In this document: one piece after another, positions 7,335 through 15,755 of the stretch
How the letters are laid out: each line of letters opens with the position of its first letter
Numbering within the stretch: the first letter of the stretch is position 1
Source of the DNA: Comamonas sp.
GTDB taxonomy: Bacteria > Pseudomonadota > Gammaproteobacteria > Burkholderiales > Burkholderiaceae_C
Length of the DNA: 64,000 nt
Assembly (NCBI GenBank): GCA_031277805.1
Contig: JAITLR010000019.1
Location: 62,001 to 126,000, forward strand
Direction of reading: 5' to 3'
Notes under the pieces: generated by a model
Told to the model about the DNA's origin: nothing
What the model saw: only the letters and a program-made list of their open reading frames with translations
Databases searched by the model: none
Translations under genes and position numbers: made by a program

Positions 7335-8663
7335 CTATGTATTGGCCAAAACAACCCGGTTGCGGCCTTTTTCCTTGGCTTGGTACAGGGCTCTATCAGC
7401 CCTATCGATGAGTGTTGAGGAAGACAAGTCCAGTTCAGAGCCGCTTACACATGCAGCCCCAATACTGACGGTGATTCGCACCAATCGGGTTTTTTCATTA
7501 CCAAGCGCCATATTCTCGACTTGTTGCCTGATGAATTCAGCGAGCTTTGCTGCACCGGGTAAATCTGTATTTGGCAGCAGAACTGCAAACTCTTCACCTC
7601 CGTAACGAGCAACCAGACTTCCCGTGCGTTGGACGCAATGCGAGAGCAGGGTTGCAAAGCATTTAAGCACCTCATCACCAAATGGATGCCCAAAGGTGTC
7701 GTTGAGCCGCTTGAAGTGATCCACATCCAACATCAGCAGCGAAAGCGTGGACTCTGACCGGAGCATCCTGCGCCACTCAGAATCCAGCACCTCGTCAAAT
7801 CGTCTGCGGTTTACCAGGTTTGTCAAAGCATCCTTCACCGCCAAGGACTCTAGATGCATCGTCAGCTGCCTCAGCTTTTCCTGCTGCCGGCGCGAATCGG
7901 TGATGTCGACATGCGAGAAAAAGCTGTAGCCATTGGCTTGGGTTCCACGCAGCTCCACGACTCGAACCCAACGATCCTGTGGCAGAGCAAGTACATAAGG
8001 CGCCCCTGAAAAACGCTGCCGCTCTTTGAGAACGGAAAGTCCCGTCGCGAAGTCTGGTGTGGGTTGCTTGTGCTCCCATGTGGCGATGTATATATCGCCA
8101 AACATGCGCGTGTTAAGGCTCTCGATGTCCGGCAAACCATAGAGCACAAGAAAGGATCGATTGGCCCAGACAGCTCTGTCTTGTGTGTCCACCATCAGGA
8201 TTCCATCAGCGAGGCTTTCCAGGGCCATAACGGTGTCCGCCGATATCTGATTGGGCAACTGAACCTGTTTGGGACTAATTCGGTCCTGCATTCCTGTGAG
8301 CAAAGGAGCCGTCTTGCGCCACAACCTGATCCGGCCAAAGGCTCCCAGGGAAAGAGAAGCTACTCGAACGCGATAGTCATAGTGGTCGAATTCAAAAGCG
8401 CGCTGCTGATGGCGATGCCGGTGAATGCCTTCCTCAATGTAGCGTTCCATTCCTGAGAGCTCGTCTTCGGGGAGTCTTCGCAGGTAGAAGCGCCGCAAAT
8501 TTTCCCTGTAGTCCTCACCGGCATAGACATGTCCAGCGTGCTCGGGGAAAAACTGCAAAAACGTATCGTTCCAGAGCAGGGTTCTGTCATTGGTGTCAAA
8601 GACACAGACTGCCACCTCTAGCTGGTCCAATGCAACTGCAACTAATCGGAGAATCGAGATCAA
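7335..8663 (-). CDS. PAS-PAS-GGDEF diguanylate cyclase with degenerate I-site
   Basis: The 442-residue protein has a PAS-like N-terminal domain (about residues 10-50, FDTNDRTLLWND), a second PAS domain (about 145-255, ending HVDITDSRRQQEKL) and a C-terminal GGDEF domain (about 275-440). The active-site loop is YGGEEFAVLLP, so it should make cyclic-di-GMP. The inhibitory I-site, RxxD five residues before GGEEF, reads RTGS, so product inhibition is probably lost. There is no membrane segment, so it senses a cytoplasmic signal. The start is uncertain: TTG at 8663 is the first in-frame option after a stop, with no clear ribosome-binding site. No EAL partner is adjacent. Confidence 0.88.
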   Translation of the reverse strand: MISILRLVAVALDQLEVAVCVFDTNDRTLLWNDTFLQFFPEHAGHVYAGEDYRENLRRFYLRRLPEDELSGMERYIEEGIHRHRHQQRAFEFDHYDYRVRVASLSLGAFGRIRLWRKTAPLLTGMQDRISPKQVQLPNQISADTVMALESLADGILMVDTQDRAVWANRSFLVLYGLPDIESLNTRMFGDIYIATWEHKQPTPDFATGLSVLKERQRFSGAPYVLALPQDRWVRVVELRGTQANGYSFFSHVDITDSRRQQEKLRQLTMHLESLAVKDALTNLVNRRRFDEVLDSEWRRMLRSESTLSLLMLDVDHFKRLNDTFGHPFGDEVLKCFATLLSHCVQRTGSLVARYGGEEFAVLLPNTDLPGAAKLAEFIRQQVENMALGNEKTRLVRITVSIGAACVSGSELDLSSSTLIDRADRALYQAKEKGRNRVVLANT

Positions 8664-9019
8664 AGGCCGCTAGGTGAATATAGTTAACGGCGTAAGTCTA
8701 CTTTGTAAACATGTATAAAAACCCGATGAATTCTTAGGAGTTGCCAGCAGTGAAGGCGTACTCATGCTTGAAGAATATCGGTTGATCGGTGCGGGGTGAG
8801 TTGGTGTTGGTTCTGAAGTGCCGTGGCAACGCAGCGACTTGATTTACGCAAGCTGCCTTGACAGAAATTTGGGTAAAAGTCGGCTTGTGGCCGGCTGCGC
8901 AACCCTCTGTGGACCAGGAACCTCCGGGTCTCTGCTGGCGCCCAGATCTTCAACGATTGGGCGTTGTTCGGGCTGGCATTGCTCTTGGCGGGACTACCTG
9001 CCCAATACTGAGTCACATA
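8664..9019. other. Intergenic stretch without recognisable gene
   Basis: About 356 bp lie between two reverse-strand genes. Short ORFs exist on both strands but lack ribosome-binding sites, the GC3 bias of real genes here, and any family pattern. The segment is less GC-rich near 8690-8760 (for example TTTGTAAACATGTATAAAAAC), which may be promoter DNA for the GGDEF gene. No terminal inverted repeats of an insertion sequence were seen. Confidence 0.5.
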
Positions 9020-9784
9020 TCAGAACCGGCGGTGGCTGTCGGCCCAACTGCCTTCATCGCACTCGCCTCGGAAGTGCTCGATGCCGTCAATGTGGATGCG
9101 TCCGCTGCGTCGGTCGATGTCGACCTTGGGCCTGTTGAGCCCATTCAATGCATATCGTCCTGTGATACGGTCACTGCTTACCTGGAGGTCATCCAGATTC
9201 CACCAATGGTTGTTATCGCCTGAATGGATAGGTGCAACGAGTGCACCTGTGAGGTGGATGCGTCCGCGTTGGCCGGAAATCTCGACCTGAACCTCCGCGT
9301 CGAAGCCTTCTTTGCTGGTAGTGACTTCGTCGATTGACTCATAGCGGTCGCGCCTGGAATTCCAGCGATATCCCGAGCGGGATTCCACGGAAGGCTTGCG
9401 ACCTTCGCCGTAGCAGATCAGCGTCAGGCTTGGGGAGGCCGCACGCTCTTCATCCTGGTGGCTGTATGTCGCTGCTCCCTGATGGCCAGATTGGCCGCAG
9501 TTGGCGGCGGGAACTGTCTGGATCGCACTGTAGCGCCCATCCGAAGTTGCGACCTGCACGCATTCACGCTGCTGCGAGCTCCACCAGAAAGCCCACTTCT
9601 CACCCCGCACAGTATTGGCCTTGATGAACTGGTATCCCCGGGCTTCCATCTGTGTTTCGCCAGAGCTTCCACGAGCACCGATGAGATCGGCAAGAGCAGA
9701 AGGCACTTGAGCATAGGCACCATTGGCCATTGTCAGGAGGGCTCCGAGCACAGCAGAAATTAGAACTCCGTTCGAGGCATTCAT
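9020..9784 (-). CDS. Secreted hypothetical protein with signal peptide
   Basis: The ATG at 9784 gives a 254-residue protein with a typical Sec signal peptide: MNASNGVLISAVLGALLTMA, then cleavage likely after ANGAYAQ. The mature part contains a repeated-type motif, 'RGYQFIKA...GEKWAFWW....RECVQVATSDGRY', in which a cysteine-bearing strand follows a Trp-rich strand, and a C-terminal domain with 'GRIHLTG' and 'GRIHIDG' beta-strand repeats. It is probably periplasmic or outer-membrane associated. AAGGA lies nine bases before the ATG. Similar Trp/Cys modules occur in other secreted proteins of unknown role. I make no functional call. Confidence 0.75.
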   Translation of the reverse strand: MNASNGVLISAVLGALLTMANGAYAQVPSALADLIGARGSSGETQMEARGYQFIKANTVRGEKWAFWWSSQQRECVQVATSDGRYSAIQTVPAANCGQSGHQGAATYSHQDEERAASPSLTLICYGEGRKPSVESRSGYRWNSRRDRYESIDEVTTSKEGFDAEVQVEISGQRGRIHLTGALVAPIHSGDNNHWWNLDDLQVSSDRITGRYALNGLNRPKVDIDRRSGRIHIDGIEHFRGECDEGSWADSHRRF

Positions 9785-9907
9785 TGCTGCATTTCCTTGT
9801 TGATAGCGATCACTCAACTTTACGGCAATCCGGCTTTGCTTCCAGGCAAGTGCATCGCTGACATCACGCATCGTGAGGAGCAGTTCTGAATCATTTGCCG
9901 CCGCTCA

Positions 9908-9939
9908 AGAAAAAAGCCCATCGCTTTTGCGATGGGCTT
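9908..9939 (-). terminator. Rho-independent terminator of ttrA operon
   Basis: AAGCCCATCGC and GCGATGGGCTT form a perfect 11-bp stem with a TTTT loop (9914-9939). On the reverse strand the stem is followed by a run of Ts. It lies 32 bp after the ttrA stop and should end the ttrBCA transcript. Confidence 0.9.
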
Positions 9940-9970
9940 GCTCACCATCCGTATCTGCACAGAGGGTCCA

Positions 9971-12900
9971 TCAGACCTTTTTTACTTTGACGGGCAACCC
10001 TTGTCGTACCACTGCCCCAGAAACCCAATCAATCCAGACATTGTCCTTTTCGGGCCGGGTAGGGTCCGCAAAGCCCAGCGCGTTCAGGTTCACACCATTG
10101 CCATGCTGGGGGTTGGCATGGGTGGGCTGACCGTCCACCTTGTGTGCCACGGTGCCCAGTTGCTTGTGGCCGTAACCATGTTCAATAGCGATAGCACCGG
10201 GCGCAATACCGGCGCGCACCAGGGCCACGCCTTGCAGTTTGCCGCCAGGAGTGCTGAGCTCGATATGGTCACCGTTGGCAATGCCCAGCTTTTCCGCATC
10301 CTGCTTGTTGATGCTGACAGGGTTGTGTGGATGCACCTGGCGCAGCCGTGAGGCGGCGATGGACATGCTGCTCATCAGATTGGACTTGTAGCTGGTCATG
10401 GTCAGCGGCCAGTCCTGCTCGCTGAATACGGCACGCATGTCCGAACCATCGGCCAGGCGCGTGGGGTACCAGGTGGGGCAGCCGCTGTAGCGCTCACCGG
10501 TCATGGAGTGGCGCATTTTGCTCAAACCCTCGTGCCAGAACGTGGCAGGGAATTTGGCTTGCAGCTTCAGGTGCTCGCCCTTCCAGGCATCTTCGACCTT
10601 GTCAAAGCGGCCGCCACGGCTCATGACCATGGCGACGCGGCGCACTTCCTCGGGCTTGACGCGCGCTTCGACCGACGGCATCCACCTCCTGAGGCCGGTG
10701 ATTTCGATATCGTCATCGCTGGCTTCGGGCACGGGCTTGCCGGCCTGGTAGGCGATGTTGCATATGCCGCGCAGGTAGAAGTCTTCGGCGTTTTCCAGAT
10801 CGAGCGGCTCGCCGTCCTTGGTGGACATGGCGTTCTTGCCAAAGCCGGGCAGGCCCAGCTGCTTGGCCACGGCAAAGACAAAGCTTTCAAAGCTGATGGG
10901 CTGGCCATTGGCGGTTTTGGCGGTGGCGGCATCGACTGCGGGCCAGCGTACGGTGCTGCTTTTGGCAACCACATCGGCCCAGGGTGCGCCAATGCCCCAG
11001 CTTTCATAGGTGACGGTGTCGGGCACGATGTAGTCGGCCAGGGCCGAAGTCTCGTTGATGAAGGGATCCACCGAGACAAACAGCGGCAGCTTTTTCACAT
11101 CCTTGACAGCATCGGCCAGGGCGTTCTCGAAGCCGCACATGGCATAGATGGGGTTGCTCATGTGATTGATCCAGGCCTTGACCCGGTATGGGTAGCCCAG
11201 CATGCCGGCGGCCAGCATTTCGCTGGACAGCCCGCCGGGCGCGGGATACCAGGGCGCTTTGGCGGGGTAGGGGTTCTGGCCCGCTTCCTTTTTGCGCTTG
11301 AATTCGCTGGTTTTTTCATAAGGGAACTTGGTGCGAGATAGCGCCACACCCCTGGGTTTGACGGCGCCCTCAAACTGCGCAAAGTTGTAGCGCGGGCCGG
11401 GGCCAAAGGGGCCGAACGGGCCAGCGTCCATCACCCAGCCGCCGCGCACGTTCAGGTTGCCAATCAGATTGTTGAGCATGGCAATGGCGTAGGCGGTGTA
11501 AAAGCCCGAGCCATTCATGGTGCCGCCGTGCGAGTTGGCCACGGCCTGTTTGCCATGGCTGGTGAACTCGCGCGCCAAATCTTCAATCTCTTTGGCGGGC
11601 ACGTCACAAAGGGCCGCGTATTCGTCAATGGTCTTTTTGTGCGCCTCGGTGCGCAGTTTGATAAAGGCGCTGCAGACGGCAATCGGTGCGGGCTCTTCAG
11701 CAGCATCGGCGGTCTGAATGGGCGTGAAGTCGCGCTCCACGATTAGCTCGGCCGGTGTGGCGACGGTGTGTGCGGCCAGCGTTCCATCGGCCAGCTGCAC
11801 CACATAGACATCTTCGGCGGGTGTCTTTTCATCCACCGGCTCGGGCATGGGCAAGCCAATATCGGCGCCGCGCAGGAACTGGCCGTAGCGTGGGTGCTTG
11901 GGCTCGTTGATCAACAAGTGGGTGGCATTGCTCCAGCTGGCTTCGCCCACGGCTGCCATGGCGGCGGGGCCCGGCTGGGTCAGGAACAGCTTGTCGTAAC
12001 GCTCGTTGTCGATGATCCAGCGGATCAGGCCCATGGCCAGCGCCAGATCGCTGCCGGGTTTGACGGGCAGCCAGCGGTTGTTGTCGCCCGCCGCATGGCT
12101 GGACGAGGTGGGCAGCATGGGCGAAACCACCACATATCGGTAGGTGTTCTCGCTGCGCGAGCGTGCTTCGGCCAGTTCGCGGCCCACACGCTGGAAGGGG
12201 TTGCCCGATTGCGCGGGCGAGGTGCCGATGAACAGGCCAAAACGCGAGTTTTTCCAGTCCGGCTTGCCATGAGGCATGCCCGCCATATCGCCCAGCGCCG
12301 CGCCCGTGCCCACGCGGTAGGTCTGGCCGCAGTACGAACCGTGGTTGGACACATTGATGGTGCCGAACGACTGCTTGGCAAAGCGGTTGACCAGCGGCGT
12401 GCGGCCCTCGTTGGCGGCCTCGGTCACCAGCAACTGGTTGGACTTGGGGCCGTATTCGGGGTTGGCTTCGTCAATCAGCGTCTTCACATCGCGAATGGCG
12501 GCGAGGCCGTCCACATGGCCTTCACCAAACAGGTCGCCGCCTTCGCAAATTTCCTTCACCAGCTCTTCGAGCGTGATGGTCTTCCACTGGCCGGAGCCGC
12601 GCGGACCCACGCGCTTGAGCGGCTTGAGCACGCGGTGCGGCGCCTTCTGATGCTCGAGCATGGCCGAGCCGCGTGCGCAACTGGTGGCGCGGCCTTCCAG
12701 GCCGTTGTCACCGCCCAGCATGGCATAGACCTCCCGCACCGGCGTTTCCATGGGGGCGGGGTGAGTGGTTGCCAGTGGATGGTAGGGGTTGCCAGCGATG
12801 CGGATGATCTGGTTATCCGCCGTGTCCACGCGCAGGCGCACACCGCACTGTGTCCAGCAGCCCAGGCAGGACGAAGGGCTGACCACTTGACCGGGCTGGG

Positions 12901-13147
12901 TTGTCAGCTGGCCAGTGACGGGGTCGATGCGGAATTCGGGCGTCAGCGAATTGCCGCGTGTGGCGCTTTTGGTGATTTTTCCCGAGGTTCCGGTGATCAG
13001 CCCCTTGGCACCCTTGGCCACGGTTTCGCCATAGCCGGCGGCAAAAGCGGCCAGACCGCCAGCCACGGCGCCGCCGCGCAGCAGCAGGCGACGGCGGGCG
13101 ACGTCGGCATCTTGAGATTGTTCGGGGGAGAGTTTCTTGTCTGTCAT
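9971..13147 (-). CDS. ttrA: Tetrathionate reductase, molybdopterin catalytic subunit
   Basis: This 1058-residue protein is a molybdopterin oxidoreductase of the tetrathionate reductase branch. It has a Tat signal (RRR at 18-20 then LLLRGGAVAGGLAAFA), so it is exported folded. The [4Fe-4S] cluster ligands are in CLGCWTQC plus a later cysteine (TSCARGSAM). A cysteine in SNHGSYCGQTYRVG is positioned as the molybdenum ligand, as in TtrA of Salmonella. It reduces tetrathionate to thiosulfate in the periplasm using quinol electrons passed by TtrC and TtrB. The start at 13147 has AAGG upstream. It is last in ttrB-ttrC-ttrA. A dispersed repeat occupies the 108-bp gap before it. Other family members (arsenate or polysulfide reductases) fit less well given the TtrB match. 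Confidence 0.9.
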   Translation of the reverse strand: MTDKKLSPEQSQDADVARRRLLLRGGAVAGGLAAFAAGYGETVAKGAKGLITGTSGKITKSATRGNSLTPEFRIDPVTGQLTTQPGQVVSPSSCLGCWTQCGVRLRVDTADNQIIRIAGNPYHPLATTHPAPMETPVREVYAMLGGDNGLEGRATSCARGSAMLEHQKAPHRVLKPLKRVGPRGSGQWKTITLEELVKEICEGGDLFGEGHVDGLAAIRDVKTLIDEANPEYGPKSNQLLVTEAANEGRTPLVNRFAKQSFGTINVSNHGSYCGQTYRVGTGAALGDMAGMPHGKPDWKNSRFGLFIGTSPAQSGNPFQRVGRELAEARSRSENTYRYVVVSPMLPTSSSHAAGDNNRWLPVKPGSDLALAMGLIRWIIDNERYDKLFLTQPGPAAMAAVGEASWSNATHLLINEPKHPRYGQFLRGADIGLPMPEPVDEKTPAEDVYVVQLADGTLAAHTVATPAELIVERDFTPIQTADAAEEPAPIAVCSAFIKLRTEAHKKTIDEYAALCDVPAKEIEDLAREFTSHGKQAVANSHGGTMNGSGFYTAYAIAMLNNLIGNLNVRGGWVMDAGPFGPFGPGPRYNFAQFEGAVKPRGVALSRTKFPYEKTSEFKRKKEAGQNPYPAKAPWYPAPGGLSSEMLAAGMLGYPYRVKAWINHMSNPIYAMCGFENALADAVKDVKKLPLFVSVDPFINETSALADYIVPDTVTYESWGIGAPWADVVAKSSTVRWPAVDAATAKTANGQPISFESFVFAVAKQLGLPGFGKNAMSTKDGEPLDLENAEDFYLRGICNIAYQAGKPVPEASDDDIEITGLRRWMPSVEARVKPEEVRRVAMVMSRGGRFDKVEDAWKGEHLKLQAKFPATFWHEGLSKMRHSMTGERYSGCPTWYPTRLADGSDMRAVFSEQDWPLTMTSYKSNLMSSMSIAASRLRQVHPHNPVSINKQDAEKLGIANGDHIELSTPGGKLQGVALVRAGIAPGAIAIEHGYGHKQLGTVAHKVDGQPTHANPQHGNGVNLNALGFADPTRPEKDNVWIDWVSGAVVRQGLPVKVKKV

Positions 13148-13195
13148 GGTCTTGCCCTTGGTATGAGGGAAGGGCAAGCGCTGCAGTGTTTCTAT

Positions 13196-13259
13196 GGTTT
13201 TGATAGCTGCTAGCGCTTGCTGGTATTGCGGTAGATGCCTATTTGATTTGAAGCTTCAA
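13196..13259 (+). repeat. Dispersed intergenic repeat, copy 3 (inside ttr operon)
   Basis: GGTTTTGATAGCTGCTAGCG is followed by CTTG, a GC-rich middle and ATTTGATTTGAAGCTTCAA, one of the best matches to the repeat in this window. It separates ttrC from ttrA and ends at the ttrC stop codon. Confidence 0.8.
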
Positions 13260-14296
13260 GAGGCGGCCAGAGGCTTGCGGGCCGGGAAAAGCTCCAAAGC
13301 CCAGGTCGCCATGGCCACAAGTGCCACGCACAGACCGGCCACGCCGACCATGCCCATCAAGCCCTCGCCGCCCAGCGGCATGTTGTACAGATACAGTCCC
13401 GCGCCAAACTTGGGCACGCCTTGCACACCCATGAACAGGGCCCAGCGGAAGGCCCAGGCCGATGCCGCCAGTCCTGTGCCCAGCACCAGCGTGTAGCCCT
13501 TGGCGCCCAGACGGTGTTCGCCGCGCAACAGGGCCATCAACACGGCCGCGCCAAAGAGGGCCGAGCCCAGCATGGAGATGCGCCAGACAGGGAAGTCCTT
13601 GAATAGGCGCACGGCCATGTCAAACGACGGACTCTGGCCTGCGATGCCGGCAATGCTCCAGGTCAGCGCGCTGGCAACCAGACCGGTAGCCAGCCACAGG
13701 CCCAGATTGCGCAGGCCGTGCAGGGCCTCAAAATCAGGCTGCAGCTTTGCCGGCAGAAAGCGGTAGAGCACAAAGCCCATGCCTACGGTCGCCAGCCAGC
13801 CGCTGAGCGCCAGATTGATGGGCACCCACAGTGTGTTCCACAGCGGACGCGAGCGAATGACCATGATTTCAGCGCCTGTGTAGGCCACGATGGAGAGCGT
13901 GGATAGCACGAGCAGCGGCACCAGGGAGCGCATCCACTTGTGCCGGCCCAGCCACCACAGCACACAGGTCAGCACGCACAGGCCTACGAACGTGGGCATC
14001 AGCACGGCACCCAGGCTCATCCACGACCAGGGCGTGAGGTGGGCATAGAAATGCCAGAAGCGTGCTGGCTGATGCAGATCGGCCAGCAGGGCGACGGGTG
14101 CGGCAATTGCGCTCATGGCTAGTACCAGCACAGCCGTGGGCAGCAGGCGCTGGCGCAAGCCATTGGCCGGGCCGAATGCGCAGGCCGAGGTCAGCAGTGC
14201 AGCGCCGGTAGCCATGCCAACAAGAAAGAAATATTGGACGGCCCATGGCAGCCAGGCGGCTTCGTAGGCAGGAGTCAGGAGTTCGATGATTTGCAT
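13256..14296 (-). CDS. ttrC: Tetrathionate reductase membrane subunit (NrfD family)
   Basis: The 346-residue protein is a polytopic NrfD/PsrC-type membrane protein with about nine predicted helices. It begins MQIIELLTPAYEAAWLPWAV, followed by the family's 'YFFLVGMATGAALLT' first helix. TtrC oxidises menaquinol or ubiquinol and hands electrons to TtrB. AAGGAG lies eight bases before the ATG at 14296, and the gene starts 13 bp after the ttrB stop, so it is in the same operon. Its stop overlaps the end of the dispersed repeat. The subunit order B-C-A matches the Salmonella ttr operon. Confidence 0.88.
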   Translation of the reverse strand: MQIIELLTPAYEAAWLPWAVQYFFLVGMATGAALLTSACAFGPANGLRQRLLPTAVLVLAMSAIAAPVALLADLHQPARFWHFYAHLTPWSWMSLGAVLMPTFVGLCVLTCVLWWLGRHKWMRSLVPLLVLSTLSIVAYTGAEIMVIRSRPLWNTLWVPINLALSGWLATVGMGFVLYRFLPAKLQPDFEALHGLRNLGLWLATGLVASALTWSIAGIAGQSPSFDMAVRLFKDFPVWRISMLGSALFGAAVLMALLRGEHRLGAKGYTLVLGTGLAASAWAFRWALFMGVQGVPKFGAGLYLYNMPLGGEGLMGMVGVAGLCVALVAMATWALELFPARKPLAAS

Positions 14297-14309
14297 GAGA
14301 GGACTCCTT

Positions 14310-15173
14310 TCACAGATGCTCGGCAACAAGGCGAACCGTTGCCTGGCCATCGACACCGTTCACAAATTCATCAGGCAGGCCGATGTAGAACACATGGGGC
14401 TTGGTCTTCATGCCGGGCTTGAGGACCTTGATCTCGTCCCTGTGCGCGTTGATGCGTTGGTTGATCTCGCTGTGCGCGTCGTTCAGATCGCCGATCACGC
14501 GAGCGCCACCCACGCAGCTTTCCACGCAGGCGGGCAGCAGGCCGGCTTCCAGGCGATGTTCACAGAAGGTGCATTTGTCGGCGGTCTGCGTCTCGTGGTT
14601 GATGAAGCGTGCGTCGTAAGGGCAGGCCTGCACGCAGTAGCCACAGCCTACGCAGCGCTCGTTATCCACGAGAACAATGCCGTCGGTGCGCTGGAAGGTG
14701 GCTTGCACGGGGCAGACAGGCACGCAAGGCGGCTCGTCGCAGTGGTTGCATAGGCGCGGCAGGCTGACCATGGCGGGGGCAGTATTGCCCGCCTGGTCGA
14801 CCTCATACTGCAGCACCGTGGTGCGGAACTGGCCGATGGGCGGCTGGTTTTCGACCGAGCAACTCACCGTACAGGCCTGGCAGCCGATGCATTTGCGCAT
14901 ATCGACCAGCATGCCAAAGCGCTTGCCCTCCATGCCGGGGCGACGTGTGGGCTGGAATGTGGGATCACCCGGCAGGGCGGCGCGGGCGCTGCCCGCGATG
15001 CCAAAACTGGCTGCCAACGCAATCAAGTCCTGCAAGAAGCCGCGTTTGGCCTGGACCGGGGTGGTTGATGAAGTCTGAGCGCCGGCAGGGTTGTGGTGAA
15101 CGGGATTGGCAGGCGCGCAGGAGCAGGTACTGCCGGAAGAGCAACTGGAAGATTCTGGTGTGTGAAGTGGCAT
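14310..15173 (-). CDS. ttrB: Tetrathionate reductase iron-sulfur subunit
   Basis: This 287-residue protein carries four [4Fe-4S] cluster motifs: CIGCQACTVSC, CNHCDEPPCVPVC, CVGCGYCVQAC and CTFCEHRLEAG. It closely resembles Salmonella TtrB, including 'VCPVQATFQR' and 'ACPYDARFINHETQTADKC'. It relays electrons from TtrC to TtrA. The export signal uses KR in place of RR (AKRGFLQ, near residue 44), as described for Salmonella TtrB. Unusually, a 40-residue Ser/Cys-rich extension (SSSCSSGSTCSC) precedes the signal. The start at 15173 is supported by AAGGAAGG upstream. Expression is likely anaerobic, from the FNR-box promoter 84-130 bp upstream. Confidence 0.92.
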   Translation of the reverse strand: MPLHTPESSSCSSGSTCSCAPANPVHHNPAGAQTSSTTPVQAKRGFLQDLIALAASFGIAGSARAALPGDPTFQPTRRPGMEGKRFGMLVDMRKCIGCQACTVSCSVENQPPIGQFRTTVLQYEVDQAGNTAPAMVSLPRLCNHCDEPPCVPVCPVQATFQRTDGIVLVDNERCVGCGYCVQACPYDARFINHETQTADKCTFCEHRLEAGLLPACVESCVGGARVIGDLNDAHSEINQRINAHRDEIKVLKPGMKTKPHVFYIGLPDEFVNGVDGQATVRLVAEHL

Positions 15174-15223
15174 GGCCCTTCCTTTCATCGTCGCAATGGC
15201 ATCAGATAAAACTGATGTTTATG

Positions 15224-15255
15224 CATAAAAGAGTATTTAATTAATCTCTTTTATG
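15224..15255. promoter_or_regulatory. Inverted repeat in the ttr leader (possible operator or RNA hairpin)
   Basis: CATAAAAGAG and CTCTTTTATG form a perfect 10-bp inverted repeat separated by an AT-only 12-nt spacer. If transcription starts near 15257 the repeat spans about +3 to +34 of the leader. It could be an operator for an unknown regulator or a 5' hairpin. Confidence 0.5.
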
Positions 15256-15263
15256 TGCGAATT

Positions 15264-15305
15264 ACTGTATGAATGGAGTGCAATGCGATGCTTGATTTGT
15301 ATCAA
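15264..15305 (-). promoter_or_regulatory. FNR/Anr box and class II promoter of ttrBCA
   Basis: TTGATACAAATCAA (15305-15292, reverse strand) matches the FNR consensus TTGAT-N4-ATCAA at every fixed base. Exactly 22 bp downstream lies TACAGT (15269-15264), a fair -10 element. The box is therefore centred at about -41.5, as in class II FNR-activated promoters, with a start near 15257 and an 84-nt leader before ttrB. Confidence 0.75.
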
Positions 15306-15755
15306 GCTATCTTCGGGTAATCCCTTGTCAGAGGGGAAATACGGTTCAAGAAGAAGCCGTGGCCAGAGGATGCAATCGTCACATTAATGAACTGTTAAAT
15401 ATTGGGCGTGGCAGTGTTCCTAATGTCAGCATCTTGAATGGACGCAAGAAGCGTTGCGTCAACTGTCCGGGTCTGGGACGGTTCTGTGTGAAGCTGTTTC
15501 AGATAGATGGAAGAACGCTGCCAATGGCCTTGCTGATTGAGGAGGCTGCTTCTGTTTTTGAGGCCATGCCCTGGGGGAATGTCCGACACCAGGCTGGGCG
15601 CGCGAGGCGTTTGACCGCTGTTTCTTTTGGGTAAGATGGATACATGCTGTGTTGAGCGATGAGGGCTTTCTTCATCGCCGGGTCACAGTGATCGGCATGG
15701 CGCGGCAAGTCTGCTTCGCGCCGAACCCTATCAATCGTCACTAGAAAGGTTTGAT
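15306..15755. other. Intergenic region between ttrB promoter and DUF883 gene
   Basis: No convincing gene is present. TTGACC (15611-15616) and TAAGAT (15632-15637), 15 bp apart, may be the promoter for the downstream membrane stress cluster, giving a leader of about 115 nt. An open frame at 15359-15634 has poor codon use and overlaps this promoter, so it is not called. Confidence 0.4.

Noticed and set aside
8858-9223. A 121-codon forward frame in the gap before the secreted-protein gene
   Set aside because: Its second half is the antisense of the secreted protein and the first half has no coding bias or ribosome-binding site.
11768-13213. A 481-codon forward frame opposite ttrA
   Set aside because: Antisense shadow of ttrA; no ribosome-binding site or family pattern.
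15359-15634. A 91-codon GTG frame with CxxC-like residues upstream of the DUF883 gene
   Set aside because: Codon use is not biased toward GC3, no family pattern, and its end overlaps the likely DUF883 promoter.
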